A stretch of DNA of 64,000 nt from PALSA-607 sp036510735 (lineage in GTDB: Bacteria; Actinomycetota; Actinomycetes; Acidothermales; Acidothermaceae), in the NCBI GenBank assembly GCA_036510735.1, contig DATCDK010000225.1, positions 4,952 through 68,951 on the forward strand, given 5' to 3'. Shown one piece after another: positions 42,024 through 50,497 of the stretch (its first letter is position 1; every line of letters begins with the position of its first letter). The position numbers and the translations under genes were made by a program. Under the pieces are notes generated by a model. The model was not told the origin of the DNA. It saw only the letters and a list, made by a program, of their open reading frames with translations, and ran no database searches.

Positions 42024-43037
42024 CTACGTTCGGGGATCGATGTGCACCTTCGGGCCTGGTCCGGCTCCGGTCGGCCGATTGCCGGCGAACAGCGCAGGGA
42101 CCTCGTCGAGACCGATCGTTGCGGCAACGAGTGGCCGCGGATCGACCGCCCCGGATGCGTAGTGTTCGACCGCTGATGCGATTCCGGGTGAGCCGCTGAG
42201 GATGGCCACGGCCGTGACGTCCTTGAACACCATCGCTCGACTGTCGAGCATGCTCGGTGACCCGGCGAGGCCGATGAACACTGCCCGTCCACCGGGCTGC
42301 ACGAGATCAACTGCCAGTGCAGGCAGCAGCGGGTCGTTCGATGCATCGATGACAGCGTCATAAGGCGCTGTCGGCAGTTGCTCGATGTTGTAGACGGCGA
42401 AACCGCCGAGGGACTCCGCGAAGCGCAGCGCCCGAACCGAGCGATCTGCCACCGTGACCTCGGCACCCTGCGCCACCGCGAACTGTGCAGCGAGTAGCCC
42501 GATCGTGCCCGCGCCGAGGACGAGGACTGGAGTACCTGGCTCAATGGCCGCCCCCCAGGCTGCTCGTAATGAGTTGGCGCCAGGTTCGACCATCGCACCC
42601 GCCGTCGCGTCGACCTGGTCGGGCAATGCCTGCAGCGAAGACGCCGGCACGAGGAGCTGCTCGGCGAGAGCCCCCGGATAGCGACCGCGCAGACCAACCT
42701 CGGACCGGTTTTCGCACGCGTGCTGCCGACCATGCACGCAGAGATAGCAATGACCGCAGCCGATTTGAGTGTCGCCAGTCGTTCGCGCACCTACCCATGA
42801 GCTGGCGACACCTTCGCCGACGGCGGAGACCGTGCCGCACCATTCGTGTCCGAGCCGCGCCGGATAAGACGAGATTCCGTTGTGCAGGTACGGCATTTCG
42901 CCCGTGTAGAACTCGACATCGGTGCCACACACCCCGACGCGTTCAACGTCGACGACCACTTCCCCTGGCCCGGCGACTGGTGGCGCGACGTCCTCGACCG
43001 CAGCAACTCCCGGGGCGGAGATCACCAACGCTCGCAT
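42024..43037 (-). CDS. Zinc-dependent alcohol/sugar dehydrogenase (MDR family)
   Basis: 337 residues. The catalytic zinc ligands are in GVCGTDVEF and LGHEWCGT. The structural zinc site is CGHCYLCVHGRQHAC, with four Cys. The cofactor fold VLVLGAGTIGLLAAQFAVAQGAEV is followed by D in VTVADRS, favouring NAD. Overall it resembles threonine/sorbitol-type dehydrogenases. Lying between a sugar-acid dehydratase and an SDR, it probably oxidises a sugar or polyol in the same catabolic route. It diverges from the SDR at 43144. Confidence 0.93.
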   Translation of the reverse strand: MRALVISAPGVAAVEDVAPPVAGPGEVVVDVERVGVCGTDVEFYTGEMPYLHNGISSYPARLGHEWCGTVSAVGEGVASSWVGARTTGDTQIGCGHCYLCVHGRQHACENRSEVGLRGRYPGALAEQLLVPASSLQALPDQVDATAGAMVEPGANSLRAAWGAAIEPGTPVLVLGAGTIGLLAAQFAVAQGAEVTVADRSVRALRFAESLGGFAVYNIEQLPTAPYDAVIDASNDPLLPALAVDLVQPGGRAVFIGLAGSPSMLDSRAMVFKDVTAVAILSGSPGIASAVEHYASGAVDPRPLVAATIGLDEVPALFAGNRPTGAGPGPKVHIDPRT

Positions 43038-43143
43038 GACCTGTCCTTCGATCGCATGTGGTCGCTATACCGTTGCCGCCCGTAAGGCGAGATTATCGGA
43101 CGACGCACCCAGACGCGCTGCGCTAACTCGGAAGGGCTCGACG

Positions 43144-43821
43144 ATGACACAGACAGCGCTCGTGACAGGCGGACTCAGCGGGCTCGGAGCCGCATGCGCG
43201 GCCAGACTCGCGGGCGATGGCATCAAGGTCATCACGATGGACATCCATGCGGACGCCGACTTCGTCGTTGACGTCGCGGATCCCGTTGCCGTTGCGTCCG
43301 CTGCCGCCGACATCGGGACCATCGACATTCTCGTCAACAGTGCCGGCATCGTCGGGCCGAACAAGCCATTGTGGGAGATCGACTACCAGGACTGGGCTGC
43401 GGTCTTCGCTGTCAATGTGCTGGGCACATTCAACCTGTGCCACGCGTTCGTCCCCGGCATGCGTGCGTCTGGATGGGGTCGCATCGTGAACTTCGCGAGC
43501 ATGGCGGGCAAGGACGGCAATCCAAATCTGTCGGCCTACTCAGCGTCGAAGGGTGCAGTGATCGCCATGACGAAGTCGCTCGGCAAGGAGCTCGCTACGA
43601 CCGGTGTCTTGGTGAATGCGATCGCACCGGCCGTTTTCGAGACTCCTATGAATGCCAGCAACTCTCCCGAGGTGCTCGCGTACATGACAAACCTGATCCC
43701 CATGAAGCGACTTGGTAGACCTGAAGAGGTCGCCGAACTCGTCGCGTGGCTCACGTCGGACAAGATGACGTTCTCCACCGGAGCGGTCTTCGACATCAGC
43801 GGTGGTCGCGCAACCTACTGA
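43144..43821 (+). CDS. Short-chain dehydrogenase/reductase
   Basis: 225 residues from ATG 43144 (GGAAGGG about 7 bp upstream). Classical SDR features: TALVTGGLSGLGAACA cofactor loop, VNSAGIVGPNK, the catalytic Ser in VNFASMAG and the YSASKGAV Tyr-Lys pair. An NAIAPAVFETPM segment and DISGGRATY close the chain. It probably oxidises a sugar, lactone or hydroxy-acid intermediate in the local pathway. It converges with the second SDR at a distance of 16 bp. Confidence 0.94.
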   Translation: MTQTALVTGGLSGLGAACAARLAGDGIKVITMDIHADADFVVDVADPVAVASAAADIGTIDILVNSAGIVGPNKPLWEIDYQDWAAVFAVNVLGTFNLCHAFVPGMRASGWGRIVNFASMAGKDGNPNLSAYSASKGAVIAMTKSLGKELATTGVLVNAIAPAVFETPMNASNSPEVLAYMTNLIPMKRLGRPEEVAELVAWLTSDKMTFSTGAVFDISGGRATY

Positions 43822-43837
43822 GCCGATGCCTGCCCGC

Positions 43838-44650
43838 TCAGTACAGCGAGTAGCCGCCGTCGATAACGACGATGCTCCCGGTCATGAACATGGCGGAATC
43901 ACCGGCGAGATAGACCAACGTGGGCACGATCTCCTCGGGTGTCGCGTACCGCTGCATCGGCGCATCTTCGATCCAATGCCGTCGAAATTGTGGCTCGTCA
44001 ACCGGCGACATCTCTGTCTTGACGTATCCGGGAGCGAGGGCATTGACCCGAATGCCGTACGGCGCCCACTCGGCGGCGAGCGACCGCGTCAGATGGTGGA
44101 CGGCCGCCTTCGATGCGTTGTAAGCAGGCTGCATCTGAGGTCGGTTCACGATGTTCGCCGACATCGAACCGATGTTCACGATGGAGCCCGGTCGGCCGAG
44201 TTCGATGAGCTGTCGACCGACGGCCTGCGAGGCGTACCAGACCCCGTTGAGGTTGCATTCGATGACTTCGAGCCACTCATCCTCTGACACATCGATCGCT
44301 GGTCGGTGAATGGCGAGACCCGCGTTGTTGACGAGGATGTCGATTGGCCCGAGCGCTTCGGTTGCCTGCTCAACGGCCCGCACGACGGACGCGCGCGAAC
44401 GCATCTGCGCCTCGACGGCGACGGCTTTGGCGCCGGTGTTCTGGATCTCGTCGGCGACCGTTTGTGCCCGCGCCTTGTCGCGAGAGGTCAACGCGACCGA
44501 CGCACCTGCGGCGGCAAGACCACGTGCAAACGCGGCTCCTAGGCCGCGGCTTCCGCCTGTAACGAGGGCGGTCTTTCCGCGCAACGAATCGTCCACTCGG
44601 CTGCCCTCCGTGTGTTCCGCCAACAAGCCCGTCATGGTCGGCCTCTCCAT
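43838..44650 (-). CDS. Short-chain dehydrogenase/reductase
   Basis: 270 residues from ATG 44650; ATG 44635 is also possible. Motifs: ALVTGGSRGLGAAFA, VNNAGLAIHRP, the catalytic Ser in VNIGSMSAN, YNASKAAVHHLTRSLA and VIDGGYSLY. It is distinct from the other SDR (not a recent duplicate). Three copies of an 18-bp repeat lie just upstream of its start (44669-44764) and could be its operators. Likely part of the sugar-acid oxidation group; the substrate is unknown. Confidence 0.93.
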   Translation of the reverse strand: MERPTMTGLLAEHTEGSRVDDSLRGKTALVTGGSRGLGAAFARGLAAAGASVALTSRDKARAQTVADEIQNTGAKAVAVEAQMRSRASVVRAVEQATEALGPIDILVNNAGLAIHRPAIDVSEDEWLEVIECNLNGVWYASQAVGRQLIELGRPGSIVNIGSMSANIVNRPQMQPAYNASKAAVHHLTRSLAAEWAPYGIRVNALAPGYVKTEMSPVDEPQFRRHWIEDAPMQRYATPEEIVPTLVYLAGDSAMFMTGSIVVIDGGYSLY

Positions 44651-44668
44651 TCCGCAGAGATGCAGCTC

Positions 44669-44764
44669 GACTCCTCACAGATTCAGTCTCCGCGCGCCGA
44701 ATTACCTGAATGTGTGAGGAGTCGGGGGCCGGTGGCGGGGCGGAACCTGAATCTGTGAGGAGTC
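44669..44764. promoter_or_regulatory. Three copies of an 18-bp operator-like motif upstream of the SDR gene
   Basis: CTGAATCTGTGAGGAGTC occurs at 44747-44764, with one change at 44706-44723, and as a perfect reverse complement at 44669-44686. The centres are 37 and 41 bp apart. They lie between the SDR start (44650, minus) and the tRNA-Pro gene. No coding explanation fits. The motif is itself not palindromic. Confidence 0.6.
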
Positions 44765-44817
44765 CATCCGTTGTTACGGCATCGCGGGTCCACGGAGTCG
44801 CGCGGTCGTTCATTTGG

Positions 44818-44891
44818 TCGGGGTGGCGGGATTTGAACCCACGGCCTCTGCGTCCCGAACGCAGCGCGCTGCCAAGCTGCGCTACACCCCG
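44818..44891 (-). tRNA. tRNA-Pro (anticodon CGG)
   Basis: Read on the minus strand, the 74-base gene folds as a cloverleaf. The acceptor CGGGGTG pairs with CACCCCG, the D-arm is GCGC...GCGC, the anticodon stem is CTGCG/CGCAG with loop TTCGGGA, and the T-arm is GTGGG/CCCGC with TTCAAAT. The discriminator base is A, and CCA is not encoded. Confidence 0.97.
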
Positions 44892-44967
44892 ATGGAACTC
44901 TGCAACTCTGGAAACACTGGGAGTCTAGCCGACGCCCCGACCCCGCCGAACCAGCCGAACCCCAACC

Positions 44968-45855
44968 TCAATGAACGGCGACCAGCGTGAGCAGCGTCGC
45001 CTCGGGCGGGCAGGCGAACCGCATTGGCGCGTACGGGGACGTGCCGAGCCCTGCCGAGACGTGCAACCACGTGCCGTCATACCGCGACAACCCACGCGCC
45101 CGACCGCGATCGATGCCGCAGTTCGTGACCAGCGCCCCATACAGCGGCACCCGCAGCTGGCCGCCATGGGTATGTCCGGCCAGGATCAGCCCGCAGCCGT
45201 CGGCCGCCATCCGAGAAAGTACCCGCGGCTCCGGCGAATGCGTGACCCCAAGAGTCAGCAGCACATCAGGGTCGGCGCTCCCAGCAACAACCTCGTACTT
45301 GTCACGACCGATATGCGGATCGTCCACGCCGACCAACTCGAGCTGCCGGCCATCAGCCTTCACATACCCGCGGGCATTCGAGAGGTCGAGCCAACCGGCG
45401 TCCAGCATCGCTTCTCGAAGCGCACGCCACGGCAACTCGACACCCTTCGGCCGTGCACCGTCGTCCGGGAAGAGGTATCGCGCCGGATTCTTGAACACCG
45501 GCGCCGCGTAATCGTTCGACCCGAACACGAACGCGCCCGGCTTTTCCAGCAGCGGCCCGAGAGCATCGAGGAAGACCGGTACCGCACCGACGTGCGCGAT
45601 GCTGTCGCCGGTATTGATCACGAGGTCGGGCTCGAGGGCGGCCAGCGAGCGGATCCAGTCGCGCTTCCAGGTCTGCCCGGGCGTGAGGTGCACGTCGGAA
45701 AAATGCAGTACCCGCAGCGGCGAAGACCCAGCCGGCAGCACCGGCACCTCGAACCTGCGCAGCCGCGGCGAGCGTCGTTCGATGCCTGACGCGTAGCCGA
45801 TGGCGGCACTGCCAAGGGCAAGAGCACCAAGCGGGACGGCGGTGAGTCGACGCAT
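44968..45855 (-). CDS. Membrane-anchored metallophosphoesterase
   Basis: 295 residues. An N-terminal signal-anchor (about 5-25) precedes a calcineurin-type phosphoesterase domain. Metal ligands: FSDVHLTPG (DxH), INTGDSI (GD), FGSNDY (GNxx, here GSND), GVTHSPEP and LAGHTHGGQLR (GHxH). It belongs to the YkuE-like group. Its place beside the penicillin-binding protein and yqeY matches Rv3683 and relatives, suggesting a cell-envelope function such as lipid or wall-precursor turnover. It diverges from yqeY. Confidence 0.93.
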   Translation of the reverse strand: MRRLTAVPLGALALGSAAIGYASGIERRSPRLRRFEVPVLPAGSSPLRVLHFSDVHLTPGQTWKRDWIRSLAALEPDLVINTGDSIAHVGAVPVFLDALGPLLEKPGAFVFGSNDYAAPVFKNPARYLFPDDGARPKGVELPWRALREAMLDAGWLDLSNARGYVKADGRQLELVGVDDPHIGRDKYEVVAGSADPDVLLTLGVTHSPEPRVLSRMAADGCGLILAGHTHGGQLRVPLYGALVTNCGIDRGRARGLSRYDGTWLHVSAGLGTSPYAPMRFACPPEATLLTLVAVH

Positions 45856-45896
45856 ACCGTCGAGTTTCGCAGACTCCGCGGTGAGAGACTGCGGAC

Positions 45897-46349
45897 ATGC
45901 CCCTGAAGACCCGCCTGCACGACGACCTCACAACCGCGATCAAGGCTCGTGACGAGCTGCGCACCGCGACGTTGCGGATGGTCTTGTCTGCCATCACCAA
46001 CGAGGAAGTGTCGGGTACGCAAGCCCGTCAGCTCTCCGACGACGAGGTGCTGAAGGTACTTACCCGCGAGGGCAAGAAGCGGCGCGAGGCGGCGGAGGCG
46101 TTCGCGGCCGGCAACCGTCCTGAGCTGGCTGATCGCGAGCGTGCGGAGGGCGAGGTCATCGCCGCCTACCTGCCAGCGCAGTTGTCGGACGACGAATTGC
46201 GCGATTTCGTGACACAGGCCGTCGCCTCTGCTGGGGCGAGCGGACCGCAGGCGATGGGCGCGGTCATGAAGGTCGTGAACCCGCTGGTCGCAGGCCGGGC
46301 GGACGGCGGGCGGGTGGCCGCCGAGGTGAAGCGCCAGCTCGCGAGCTAG
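45897..46349 (+). CDS. GatB/YqeY-domain protein
   Basis: 150 residues forming the helical YqeY domain related to the GatB tail: LKTRLHDDLTTAIKARDELRTATLRMVLSAI at the start, VLTREGKKRREAAEAF in the centre, and the tRNA-binding-like C-terminal PQAMGAVMKVVNPLVAGRADG. Not a full amidotransferase subunit. Its stop overlaps the convergent penicillin-binding protein by 4 bp. Confidence 0.95.
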   Translation: MPLKTRLHDDLTTAIKARDELRTATLRMVLSAITNEEVSGTQARQLSDDEVLKVLTREGKKRREAAEAFAAGNRPELADRERAEGEVIAAYLPAQLSDDELRDFVTQAVASAGASGPQAMGAVMKVVNPLVAGRADGGRVAAEVKRQLAS

Positions 46350-48826
46350 TGCCCTTTCTTTTTAGTCGGGGCGCTGGTCGGGCTCGGCGGTCCGGGCGGT
46401 GGCGTCGGAGTCGGAGTCGGTCCGGTGATCGTGATCGGTGACGGGGAAGTGGAGCCCGGCGGCTGCGAGCTCGGCGGCTCTGAGCTAGGTGGCTCCGACG
46501 ATGCCGGTGGCGGCGACACGAATGGCGGTATGCCGTTGCTCAACTCGAGCTTCACCAGCGCCCCCGCGTAGACGGTCGACCCGGCCGCGGGCACGGTGCT
46601 CTCGACCTTCCCCAGCGGCTGGCTTGACGTGACCTTCGTTGGGTCGACCGCGGGGCTCAGGCCCAGCTTGGTCAGCGTCGCGGCGGCCGCGGCCGGGTCT
46701 TGGCCCTGCAGATTCGGGATGGTGATCGCATTGCCGCGCAACACGACGTCCGGTGGATTCGTAAAGCTTTGAATCGGTTGATTCGCCAAGGCTCCCTTCA
46801 TCGCCAGCTGCCAGATCGGGCCGGGCAGGGTCGCACCAAAGACTTCCGCGTACTTCTTGTTGTTGACCGTGATGGCCCGCATCGGCACCGTCGAGTCGGG
46901 GTTGCCGACCCACACCGACGACGCCAGATTCGGCGTGTAGCCGCTGAACCATGCGTTCTTGAACTCGTCGTCGGTACCGGTCTTGCCCGCAGCGGGACGA
47001 CCGAGGGCCAGACCGTAGCCGGTGCCGCCCTTGGCCAAAACGCCTTGCAGCAGCGTGGTGACGCCCTCCGCGATCGTCGGGTCGAGCACCTTGCCACAGT
47101 TGGGTCCGGGGACGGGCCGGTTCGTCGTCACGTCGCCGACCTGCCAGGTGACCTTGGTGATCGACTGGGGGGTGCAGAAGGTGCCGTTGTTGGCCAGCGC
47201 CGCAAACGCGCCCGTCACGCTGAGCGGGTCGACCGGTTCGGCACCGAGGGTGAACGCCGGGATCTGGTCGAGGTCACCCCCGGTCGCCTTGTGGACGCCG
47301 AGATCCTGCGCGATCGTGACCGGGGCGCACAGGCCGGTCTTCACCTCGAGCTGGGCGAAGTACGTGTTCACCGACTGCGCGGTGGCCTGCACCATGTTGA
47401 ATGTGCCGCCCTCAGAGTCCTCGGCATTCACCACGTTCCACACCGACGTGGGCAGCCCGTCGCACGTCGTGGTGCTGCCCTTCGGGATGGTGATCTTGGC
47501 CGGCGACCTGATCGTCGTCCCGGTCGGGATCTTTTCTTCCAACGCCGCGGCGAGAACGAAGATCTTGAACGTCGACCCTGCGTTGCGACCCTGCGAGCCC
47601 CCGTGGTTGACGTAGTCGGCGGCCAGGTTGACCTCGGTCTGGCCGAACGCGGTGCCGTAAGGCCGGTCGACCGCCATGGCTTCGATCGCGCCGGTCCGTG
47701 GGTTCACCATGTCGATGGCTGCCGCCAACCCGGCGTTCAGGGCCGGACTCTCTGGAACGACGGTGTCGACCGCGGATTGCGCGGCTTTCTGGACGGCCGG
47801 TTGCAGCGTCGTCGTGACGACGAGGCCGCCGCGACGCAGCAGGTTCGCCCGATCGGTGACGGTCGCCCCGAACTCGGGGCCGTTGAGGATGTCGTGCACC
47901 ACGTAGTCGCAGAAGAACGGGGCGGACGACGTCGCGCAGCCGTTCGGGACAGGAAGGGGGTTCAGCCCCAGCGGCGCGGCCTTCGCCGTCTGGATCTGGG
48001 CGGCGGTGTAGCTGTCGGGGTAGTTGACCAGCATCCGGTCGAGGACGATGTTGCGACGTGCCGTCGCATTGATCGGGTTGACCGTCGGATCGAACGTGCT
48101 CGGGTTGTTGATCACGCCCGCGAGCAGCGCGGACTGGGGCAGTGTCAGCTGGTCAGCGGTCTCGCGGAAGTAGTGCTGCGCGGCGGCGGAGATGCCGTAC
48201 GCGCCGTCGCCGAAGTAGACGGTGTTGAGGTAGTCCTCAAGGATCTGGTCCTTCGACAGCTTCTGCTCGAGCGCCAATGCGTAGCGCGCCTCGGTGAGCT
48301 TGCGGGTCAGGTTCTTGGAGGTCGCGGCGGCGGCCGCCGCGGTGTTGTTGTCTTGGGCGTTTGTCTCGACCAGCGCCTGGCGCACGTACTGCTGGGTGAT
48401 CGTCGACGCTCCCTGCACCGCCGCGCCTGAGGAGGTGTCGGTCAGCAGTGCCCGGAGGATGCCCTTCGGGTCGACCCCGTGGTGCTCGTAGAAGCGGCTG
48501 TCCTCGATCGCCACGATCGCCTGCCGCATGGTGGGGGCGACGTCTACGAGATCCACTGACTGCCGGTTCTCGTAGTAGAAGGTCGCCAGGGGGGTGCCGT
48601 CGGCGGCCTTGATCACCGAGAGCTGTGACAGCGGGGGCGACTGCAGGGACGCCGGGAGCTCAGAGAAGGTGATATCGCCGATGGCGTTCTTGGTGGTGAC
48701 TCCAAGGCCAGCGGCGGCGGGCAGCGCCAGGCCGGCCACTAAGAGCCCAACAAGTAGCGAGAGCACCCCCAGCATGAACGCTCGCGCCAGGCGCCCGCCG
48801 AAGTTAATCCGCCCATCTGGCACCAC
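46346..48826 (-). CDS. Bifunctional class A penicillin-binding protein with one PASTA domain (PonA2-like)
   Basis: 826 residues. One N-terminal membrane helix (about 15-40) is followed by the GT51 glycosyltransferase domain (about 75-250) with catalytic Glu109 in AIEDSRFYEHHG. The transpeptidase domain (about 365-660) has S418-TFK, S485-VN and K615-TG. A single PASTA domain (about 695-765) precedes a Pro/Ser-rich tail ending KKKGH. It polymerises and cross-links peptidoglycan outside the membrane. The order PBP, whiB, ArsA pair is that of mycobacterial ponA2-whiB4-Rv3680-Rv3679, and the gene is divergent from whiB as there. Confidence 0.96.
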   Translation of the reverse strand: MVPDGRINFGGRLARAFMLGVLSLLVGLLVAGLALPAAAGLGVTTKNAIGDITFSELPASLQSPPLSQLSVIKAADGTPLATFYYENRQSVDLVDVAPTMRQAIVAIEDSRFYEHHGVDPKGILRALLTDTSSGAAVQGASTITQQYVRQALVETNAQDNNTAAAAAATSKNLTRKLTEARYALALEQKLSKDQILEDYLNTVYFGDGAYGISAAAQHYFRETADQLTLPQSALLAGVINNPSTFDPTVNPINATARRNIVLDRMLVNYPDSYTAAQIQTAKAAPLGLNPLPVPNGCATSSAPFFCDYVVHDILNGPEFGATVTDRANLLRRGGLVVTTTLQPAVQKAAQSAVDTVVPESPALNAGLAAAIDMVNPRTGAIEAMAVDRPYGTAFGQTEVNLAADYVNHGGSQGRNAGSTFKIFVLAAALEEKIPTGTTIRSPAKITIPKGSTTTCDGLPTSVWNVVNAEDSEGGTFNMVQATAQSVNTYFAQLEVKTGLCAPVTIAQDLGVHKATGGDLDQIPAFTLGAEPVDPLSVTGAFAALANNGTFCTPQSITKVTWQVGDVTTNRPVPGPNCGKVLDPTIAEGVTTLLQGVLAKGGTGYGLALGRPAAGKTGTDDEFKNAWFSGYTPNLASSVWVGNPDSTVPMRAITVNNKKYAEVFGATLPGPIWQLAMKGALANQPIQSFTNPPDVVLRGNAITIPNLQGQDPAAAAATLTKLGLSPAVDPTKVTSSQPLGKVESTVPAAGSTVYAGALVKLELSNGIPPFVSPPPASSEPPSSEPPSSQPPGSTSPSPITITGPTPTPTPPPGPPSPTSAPTKKKGH

Positions 48827-49015
48827 TGCAGCGTAACCGCTGGCCAGGGATGACTAGGCCGCTCACCCGGATGGCTCGGCCATCGTCCATCCGGACGAGC
48901 GTGAACGGACCGTACGGAGACTGTTGAGGGCCACGCCTGACTCCGTAACGTCGGGGGATCGAGCCCACCTGGGGACGGTAGCTCGAGAAATCCACAGCAA
49001 CGGACGGGGCTCCCG

Positions 49016-49324
49016 ATGGCTTGGACCACTGACTGGACCACCCGCGCAGGGTGTAAGAACGCCGATCCGGACGCCTTGTTCGTCCAGGGCGCCGCACAGA
49101 ACCGGGCTAAGGCCGTCTGCTTCGGTTGCCCGGTCCGCGCTGAATGCCTCGCCGACGCTCTCGACAACCGCGTCGAGTTCGGCGTGTGGGGTGGCCTTAC
49201 CGAGCGCGAGCGTCGCGCCCTGCTGCGCCGCCGTCCGAACGTCACCTCGTGGGCGAACCTGCTGAGCACGGCGATGTCGGACTTCGAGCGCGAAGCCGCC
49301 GAGACCTACTCCGCCACCGGCTGA
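49016..49324 (+). CDS. whiB4: WhiB-family Fe-S redox regulator (WhiB4-like)
   Basis: 102 residues from ATG 49016. The four cluster Cys residues are C13, C35, C38 and C44 (AGCKNAD, AVCFGCPVRAEC), followed by the G[VI]WGG turn (FGVWGGLTERERRALLRRRP) and a basic C-terminus. WhiB proteins bind a [4Fe-4S] cluster and alter transcription in response to oxygen, NO or redox state. The ortholog in Mycobacterium sits between ponA2 and the ArsA-like pair, as here, which supports the WhiB4 label. The 189-bp upstream region must carry the divergent promoters with the PBP; no box was identified. Confidence 0.93.
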   Translation: MAWTTDWTTRAGCKNADPDALFVQGAAQNRAKAVCFGCPVRAECLADALDNRVEFGVWGGLTERERRALLRRRPNVTSWANLLSTAMSDFEREAAETYSATG

Positions 49325-49327
49325 GTT

Positions 49328-50497
49328 CTACGCACGTTCTACCAGCGCGTCGCCTAGCGTGCGCAGGCCGTTCAGATCGTGCACATCTTGAGCCAGCGCC
49401 CGCGCTGACGCCAGCAGAACGTTCGGGTGCGCGAGCGCGAAACCATCGACCCTGCGTTGCTCGGTCGCTTGTATGGTCAACCGCTGCGCGTGCACCCGAA
49501 GCACCCCGGCGGTAAGCGCGCTGTCGGTATCGCCATCGCCCGCTAGTTCGCCATCCTCGAGCGCTTCCGCAGCAGCAAGCGCATTCACCGCGGTGATCTG
49601 GGGCACAGTGCTGCGGTGCACCCGGTTCACCACCACACCCGCGAGCGGCATGTCTTCTTCGACCAGCCGATCCACGAAATACGACGCCTCGCGCAACGCA
49701 TCGGGCTCCGGTGACGCCACCACGACGAACACCGTGCCGGGTGCGCGCAGCAGCTTCGCGGTGGCGTCGGCTCGCTGCCGCAGGCCGCCGAACATCGTGT
49801 CCATGGCAGCAACAAACGTCTGGACGTCGGTCAGCAGCTGCGTGCCGAGCAGCTTCATCATCGTTCCGGTGACCAGACCGAGCCCGGCCTGCATCACCTT
49901 CGTGTAGCCGCGGCCGCCGACCTTCGCCGGCACCAGCAGCATCCGGATGAATCGCCCGTCGAGAAAGCGCGCCAATCGTTCGGGCGCATCAAGGAAGTCG
50001 AGCGCCGACCGTGCCGGTGGTGTGTCGACGACGATCAGATCCCATTGGCCCGAGGCGCGCAGCTGGCCGAGTTTCTCCATCGCCATGTACTCCTGCGTAC
50101 CGGCGAAACTCGACGACAGCGATTGGTAGAACGGGTTCGCCAGAATCTGCGCTGCCTTCGCGGGCGACGCATGGGCCTCGACGATCTCGTCGAACGTGCG
50201 CTTCATGTCGAGCATCATCGCGTGCAGTTCGCCCTCGTTTTTCGCGCCGTCCGCTCGCTTCTTGAGCTTCATGCCCGCGACCCTGCGAGGCACGTTGTCG
50301 AGCTCTTGGAGGCCGAGTGACTGCGCAAGCCGCCGAGCCGGATCAATGGTGAGGGTCACTACACGCCTGCCTTGTTCAGCAGCGCGGACGCCGAGGGCAG
50401 CCGCTAGCGTCGTCTTGCCGACGCCACCAGATCCGCAACAGACAATGATTTTCGTGCCGCGGTCGGCAATCAACGTTTCGATGTCGAGGTGCGTCAT
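49328..50497 (-). CDS. ArsA/GET3-like anion-transporting ATPase, second of a pair
   Basis: 389 residues of the deviant-Walker SIMIBI class. P-loop CCGSGGVGKTTLAAALG, switch 1 VTLTIDPARRLAQSLGL, Walker B LIVVDTPPARSALDFLDAPERL. Start ATG 50497 overlaps the stop of the first ATPase. The heteropair Rv3679/Rv3680 in Mycobacterium is the counterpart. In mycobacteria these affect oxidative-stress and redox homeostasis; true arsenite transport is unlikely because arsenic-binding Cys residues and an ArsB partner are not seen. Confidence 0.93.
   Translation of the reverse strand: MTHLDIETLIADRGTKIIVCCGSGGVGKTTLAAALGVRAAEQGRRVVTLTIDPARRLAQSLGLQELDNVPRRVAGMKLKKRADGAKNEGELHAMMLDMKRTFDEIVEAHASPAKAAQILANPFYQSLSSSFAGTQEYMAMEKLGQLRASGQWDLIVVDTPPARSALDFLDAPERLARFLDGRFIRMLLVPAKVGGRGYTKVMQAGLGLVTGTMMKLLGTQLLTDVQTFVAAMDTMFGGLRQRADATAKLLRAPGTVFVVVASPEPDALREASYFVDRLVEEDMPLAGVVVNRVHRSTVPQITAVNALAAAEALEDGELAGDGDTDSALTAGVLRVHAQRLTIQATEQRRVDGFALAHPNVLLASARALAQDVHDLNGLRTLGDALVERA

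Noticed and set aside
44669..44764. CRISPR-like array
   Set aside because: Only three copies, one of them inverted, with unequal short spacers. No cas genes are present.
46700..48430. 576-codon open frame antisense to the penicillin-binding protein
   Set aside because: Shadow of the PBP gene. The translation is Arg/Gly/Val-rich with no domain.
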